In this document: positions 6,472-6,833 of the stretch, piece by piece
How positions within the stretch are numbered: the first letter of the stretch is position 1
How the letters are laid out: the number at the start of each line of letters is the position of its first letter
Source of the DNA: an uncultured Bacilli bacterium
GTDB taxonomy: Bacteria > Bacillota_I > Bacilli_A > RF39 > UBA660
Reading direction: 5' to 3'
Length of the DNA stretch: 6,833 bases
NCBI GenBank assembly: GCA_910586635.1
Contig: CAJUJA010000011.1
Span: 21,576-28,408 of the forward strand
Position numbers and translations under genes: made by a program
The notes under the pieces: generated by a model
The model's database searches: none
The model's input: the letters and a program-made list of their open reading frames with translations, nothing else
Told to the model about the DNA's origin: nothing

Positions 6472-6544
6472 TTATCATAGATTAAGTTTTGCTTATCATA
6501 TAGTAGTATAGAATATTTAAAACTACTGACAATAATAGTAGTAG
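6472..6544. repeat. Non-coding stretch with short direct and inverted repeats (operator-like)
   Basis: The region between the terminator and the Panacea gene holds no supported gene. TTATCATA occurs at 6472-6479 and 6493-6500, 21 bases apart (about two helical turns). ATAGTAGTA occurs at 6500-6508 and 6535-6543, and ACTACT at 6522-6527 faces AGTAGT at 6537-6542 as an inverted repeat. Such elements could be operator sites, for example for an autoregulated toxin-antitoxin operon, but in AT-rich DNA short repeats also arise by chance. I see no convincing -35/-10 pair here. Confidence 0.35.
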
Positions 6545-6579
6545 AAGTTGGTAGAAAAAATAGGAAGTGATTTACTAAA

Positions 6580-6833
6580 ATGTTAAAAAAAATTCTGGAA
6601 TATCCAAAAAAAGTATGCTATTATTGTTTTAGAAATTTTAGTAAGGGACTGGGTTTTATGAAAGGAAAATATAGTATTTTAGATATTGCAGATTGTTTTT
6701 TAAGAATTGTAGATAGAGATTCTGGTAGTACAATAACTCCGCTAAAATTACAAAAAATACTTTATTATGCTCAAGGATATTATCTTGCTATGTATGATAA
6801 ACCGTTGTTCAATGAAGATTTTCAGGCTTGGGC
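6580..6833 (+). CDS. Panacea-domain (DUF4065, SocA/GepA-like) protein, N-terminal part
   Basis: The gene runs off the window; 84 residues are visible from ATG 6580, or 58 from in-frame ATG 6658. From 6658 the protein reads YSILDIADCFLRIVDR, then ITPLKLQKILYYAQGYYLAM, then PLFNEDFQAW. This matches the Panacea signature 'NLKLQKLLYYAQGWYLA ... LFDEDFEAW'. Panacea proteins neutralise diverse toxins in PanA-type toxin-antitoxin pairs, and the founding member SocA is an antitoxin that acts with ClpXP. The 6658 start fits the usual N-terminus but has only a weak ribosome binding site. ATG 6580 has AGGAAGTGA at 6562-6570 and an uninterrupted frame, adding 26 residues with a CYYC motif. The start is unsettled; the domain call is strong. 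The toxin partner, if any, is outside the window or not obvious. Confidence 0.85.
   Translation, partial: MLKKILEYPKKVCYYCFRNFSKGLGFMKGKYSILDIADCFLRIVDRDSGSTITPLKLQKILYYAQGYYLAMYDKPLFNEDFQAW

Noticed and set aside
6450..6579. Promoter for the Panacea gene
   Set aside because: Several TTG-like and TATA-like hexamers exist (for example TTGCTT at 6489, CTGACA at 6526), but none pairs with a good partner at 16-18 bases, so no promoter can be called.

Overview
The window is the late end of a temperate siphophage-type genome (prophage or free phage) of a low-GC, Gram-positive host. It is strongly AT-rich, uses AGGAG-type ribosome binding sites and reads with the standard genetic code (TGG for Trp, TGA as stop). 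The gene order is tail tape measure, tail tip/baseplate, receptor binding, XhlA, holin, endolysin. A Clostridia- or Erysipelotrichia-like Bacillota host is my best guess, but the genus cannot be read from the sequence.

Bases 1-21 are not biological. They match the 3' end of the Illumina TruSeq read-1 adapter, so the window starts at an untrimmed contig end. The adapter's last T creates a false TAA at 21-23 in the first gene, so that gene is 5'-truncated and its apparent TTG start at 42 is an artefact.

Positions 22-5767 hold one tightly packed plus-strand operon. It contains the C-terminal part of a tape measure protein, a hub/tail-associated protein (4-bp overlap), an unrecognised tail-tip protein (1-bp overlap), a small receptor-binding/tail-fibre protein, an XhlA-like membrane protein, an r1t-type holin with an M-K-M double start, and an M23 metallopeptidase endolysin with a C-terminal wall-binding domain. 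A perfect 14-bp stem terminator closes the operon and can also serve the converging minus-strand gene.

Positions 5808-6449 hold a small accessory island. A 74-aa minus-strand gene and an 80-aa Cys-rich plus-strand gene diverge from a compact region with two back-to-back promoter candidates, and the second gene ends in its own terminator. Neither protein is recognised. Their position after the lysis module and their independent transcription fit 'moron' or lysogenic-conversion genes.

Positions 6450-6579 are non-coding, with short direct and inverted repeats. From 6580 (or 6658) to the window end runs the N-terminus of a Panacea/DUF4065 (SocA/GepA-like) protein, a domain known as an antitoxin in PanA-type toxin-antitoxin pairs. 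Its partner is not in view, so a phage-borne or phage-adjacent toxin-antitoxin system is the most interesting lead here.
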